The position numbers and the translations under genes were made by a program. Below, one piece after another: positions 16,619 through 18,415 of a DNA stretch of 18,415 nucleotides. This DNA comes from UBA4923 sp964486135 (GTDB lineage: Bacteria; Bacillota; Clostridia; Saccharofermentanales; DTU023), in assembly GCA_964486135.1 (NCBI GenBank), contig CAZAKT010000030.1, forward strand, positions 1-18,415, read 5' to 3'. Numbering within the stretch: position 1 is the first letter of the stretch; each line of letters starts with the position of its first letter. The notes beneath the pieces are model-generated. The model had not been told where the DNA came from, did not search any database, and saw only the letters and a list, made by a program, of their open reading frames with translations.

Positions 16619-17926
16619 ATGACAGAACTATGGATTGAGGCCGTCCAGGCCAGGGAGATCCTCGACTCGAGAGGCAACCCGACCGTGGAGGCGGAAGTCT
16701 TCACCCTTGACGGTTCCTTTGGCCGGGCCGCCGTGCCATCGGGCGCGTCGACAGGCGCCTATGAGGCGGTTGAGCTTCGTGACGGTGACAAGGAACGCTA
16801 CATGGGCAAGGGGGTCCAGAAGGCCGTCGACAACATCAATTTCACCATCGCCCCTGAACTCATCGGCATGAACGTCTTCGACCAGTTCGCCATCGACCGC
16901 ACCCTGATCGATCTCGACGGGACTGAGAACAAGGCCAATCTTGGCGCCAACGCCATCCTGGCCGTTTCTCTTGCCTGCGCCAAGGCAGCCGCGGCAGCGC
17001 TCGACCTCCCCTTCTGGCAATACCTGGGAGGCATCCGGGCCCACGTGCTCCCTGTCCCTATGATGAACGTCATCAATGGCGGCAAGCACGCGGACAACAG
17101 CGTCAACCTCCAGGAGTTCATGGTCATGCCCGTCGGCGCCCCCTCCTTCAAGGAGGCCCTCCGCTGGTGCACCGAGGTCTTCCATACCTTGAAAGACCTC
17201 CTGAAAAAGGAAGGTTACTCGACTGCCGTCGGCGACGAGGGCGGCTTCGCCCCCAACCTGAAGAGCGACGAGGAGGCTCTCCAGTGGCTGGTCCGGGCCA
17301 TCGAGGCGGCCGGCTTCAAGCCGGGCGAGGATTTCTTCATCGCCATGGACCCCGCCTGCACGGAGCTCTACGAGGAGGCCAAGGCCCAGGGCAAGGAAGG
17401 CTACCTCTTCTGGAAGACAGGCGAATTCAAGACCACGGACGAAATGATCGACTACTACGAGATGCTCTGTGACAAATACCCCATCATCTCGCTGGAAGAC
17501 GGCCTGGCCGAGGACGATTGGGAGGGCTGGGTCAAGCTGAATGACCGGATCGGGGACAGGGTCCAGCTGGTCGGGGACGACCTTTTCGTGACCAATACCG
17601 AGCGCCTGCTGAGGGGGCTTGAGGAAGGCGCCGCCGGCTCCATCCTGATCAAGCTGAACCAGATAGGCACCCTGACCGAGACCTTCGATGCCATCGAGTT
17701 GGCCCAAAGCAACGGCTGGACCGCTGTCGTCTCCCACCGTTCGGGTGAGACGGAGGACGTCTCCATCGCCGACATCGTGGTGGCCATGGGGGCGGGACAG
17801 ATCAAGACCGGGGCACCCTCCCGGACCGACCGGGTCGCCAAGTACAACCAGCTCCTCCGCATCGAGGAATACCTGGGTGAGACAGCCTGCTACGCCGGCT
17901 GGGGCGCCTTCCGGCTCGACCGCTGA
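16619..17926 (+). CDS. eno: Enolase (phosphopyruvate hydratase)
   Basis: Seen: 435 residues, full length, with all key sites: AREILDSRGNPTVEAEV (11-27), SGASTGAYEAVELRDGD (41-57), GDEGGFAPN (205-213, acid E208), metal ligands D244, E293 and D320, catalytic K345 in LIKLNQIGTLTET (343-355), SHRSGETEDVSIADI (372-386) and K396 in IKTGAPSRTDR. Known: converts 2-phosphoglycerate to phosphoenolpyruvate in glycolysis, as a magnesium enzyme in the cytoplasm. AGGAGG lies 9 bases before the ATG. The gene stands alone, not in the common gap-pgk-tpi-gpm cluster, between its own promoter and a strong terminator. Strongly GC-biased third positions fit a well-expressed resident gene. Confidence 0.98.
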   Translation: MTELWIEAVQAREILDSRGNPTVEAEVFTLDGSFGRAAVPSGASTGAYEAVELRDGDKERYMGKGVQKAVDNINFTIAPELIGMNVFDQFAIDRTLIDLDGTENKANLGANAILAVSLACAKAAAAALDLPFWQYLGGIRAHVLPVPMMNVINGGKHADNSVNLQEFMVMPVGAPSFKEALRWCTEVFHTLKDLLKKEGYSTAVGDEGGFAPNLKSDEEALQWLVRAIEAAGFKPGEDFFIAMDPACTELYEEAKAQGKEGYLFWKTGEFKTTDEMIDYYEMLCDKYPIISLEDGLAEDDWEGWVKLNDRIGDRVQLVGDDLFVTNTERLLRGLEEGAAGSILIKLNQIGTLTETFDAIELAQSNGWTAVVSHRSGETEDVSIADIVVAMGAGQIKTGAPSRTDRVAKYNQLLRIEEYLGETACYAGWGAFRLDR

Positions 17927-17950
17927 CGCAAGCTTAATTTTTAAAGGGGA

Positions 17951-17987
17951 ACCGCTCCGCGCCTTTTGACGCGGGGCGGTTTTTTTC
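17951..17987 (+). terminator. Rho-independent terminator of enolase
   Basis: An 11-bp stem ACCGCTCCGCG / CGCGGGGCGGT (one T-G pair) with loop CCTTTTGA is followed by a T-rich tract (T7 counting the last stem base). It ends 25 bp after the enolase stop region and separates enolase from the next gene. Confidence 0.93.
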
Positions 17988-18065
17988 TTTGCCTCCTTTA
18001 AGGGAGTTCCCGCTTTTTTTGGACAATCGAAAAGGGGACATCTATGTGATTGGCCGGTGGATACC

Positions 18066-18071
18066 GTATAA
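18066..18071 (+). promoter_or_regulatory. Putative -10 element for the proline-rich membrane protein
   Basis: A perfect TATAAT lies 36 bp before the ATG at 18102, with GGAGG in between at about 18088-18092. No convincing -35 is seen at 16-18 bp. Confidence 0.4.
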
Positions 18072-18101
18072 TGGAGCCACAAAAAATGGAGGTCTCTTGC
18101 A

Positions 18102-18415
18102 ATGCCAGATTCTTTTTCGCCGGAGGGAAATCAGGAAAGCCAGGCGCAACCGCCGCCGCTTCCTCCCCAGCCCCCCGCCCAAGCTCCCTATCCACCGCAG
18201 GGACCCCCACCACAGGGACCCCCGCCGGCCGCGGCCCCGCCCCCGGGCTATCCTTATCCACCGCAGCCACCCCAGGCCTATCCCGGCTACCCGCCACAAG
18301 GCCAGGGCTGGCAAGCTTATCCAGGGCCCTATCCGCCCCCCAAGAAAAAGATGGGGGCCGGGGCCATCGTGGCCATCGTCCTGGCCGCCGTCATCCTCCT
18401 GGGCGCCGTAGCCGG
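18102..18415 (+). CDS. Proline-rich single-pass membrane protein, N-terminal part (runs off right edge)
   Basis: Seen: 104 codons open to the edge. Start ATG 18102 has GGAGG about 9 bases upstream. Residues 1-80 are rich in P, Q, Y and G, with repeats such as PPQGPPPQGPPP and several YPP/YPG units, and no folded domain. Then KKKMGAGAIVAIVLAAVILL begins a transmembrane helix. Lysines before the helix predict a cytoplasmic proline-rich tail and an outer C-terminal domain beyond the edge. Known: this plan is frequent in Gram-positive envelope proteins, where the outside part varies, so the function cannot be named. It has its own promoter candidate and follows the enolase terminator. The opposite strand is also open here, but only as a by-product of the GC-rich repeats. 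Confidence 0.8.
   Translation, partial: MPDSFSPEGNQESQAQPPPLPPQPPAQAPYPPQGPPPQGPPPAAAPPPGYPYPPQPPQAYPGYPPQGQGWQAYPGPYPPPKKKMGAGAIVAIVLAAVILLGAVA

Noticed and set aside
16628..18082. Minus-strand open frame (484 codons)
   Set aside because: Antisense of enolase; it crosses the enolase terminator and has no recognisable domain.
1..18415. CRISPR array, insertion sequence or prophage genes
   Set aside because: No regularly spaced repeats, transposase motifs or phage structural genes are visible anywhere in the window.

Overview
The window looks like a draft scaffold (two N runs: 10 bases at 2168-2177 and 100 bases at 12205-12304) from a bacterium, most likely a Bacillota/Clostridia-type organism. 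The pointers are AGGAGG-type ribosome binding sites, short extended -10 promoters, a MKK...VVGC lipoprotein signal, and the style of the enolase and DinB proteins. Placement below phylum is not possible from the sequence alone.

Region A (1-9.1 kb, all minus strand, clearly AT-rich) is a defence island. Reading in transcription order (right to left) it holds: a 652-residue nuclease plus Schlafen-type/DUF2075 helicase protein (9133-7175); a 1255-residue STAND-like NTPase with an N-terminal PD-(D/E)XK-like domain and a very long unassigned C-terminal half (6978-3211), preceded by its own plausible promoter; a 631-bp stretch of decayed coding sequence; a GmrSD-like DUF262/DUF1524 enzyme split by the 10-N gap (2579-826); and, 89 bp downstream, the N-terminal part of a type I DNA methyltransferase HsdM (736 to the left edge). 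HsdM stops matching its family exactly where the SAM-binding motif should begin.

Region B (9.13-10.65 kb) is the boundary. About 600 bp holds no intact gene. It is followed by a plus-strand lipoprotein gene of intermediate composition and a strong intrinsic terminator with a TCCG tetraloop.

Region C (10.67 kb to the right edge, GC-rich) looks like ordinary chromosome. A minus-strand three-gene unit runs DUF1116 protein, M28/DUF4910-type aminopeptidase (with the 100-N gap) and DinB (Pol IV), with gaps of 58 and 19 bp. Divergent from it is an MFS exporter that may be read from a leaderless mRNA. Then come enolase with a textbook terminator, and the start of a proline-rich single-pass membrane protein that runs off the edge.

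The most interesting content is the pair of nuclease+NTPase proteins at 3.2-9.1 kb. Both have a nuclease-like fold at the N terminus fused to a P-loop motor or switch, they are co-directional, and they sit beside modification-directed restriction genes. No integrase, transposase, tRNA, CRISPR array or attachment site was found in the window.
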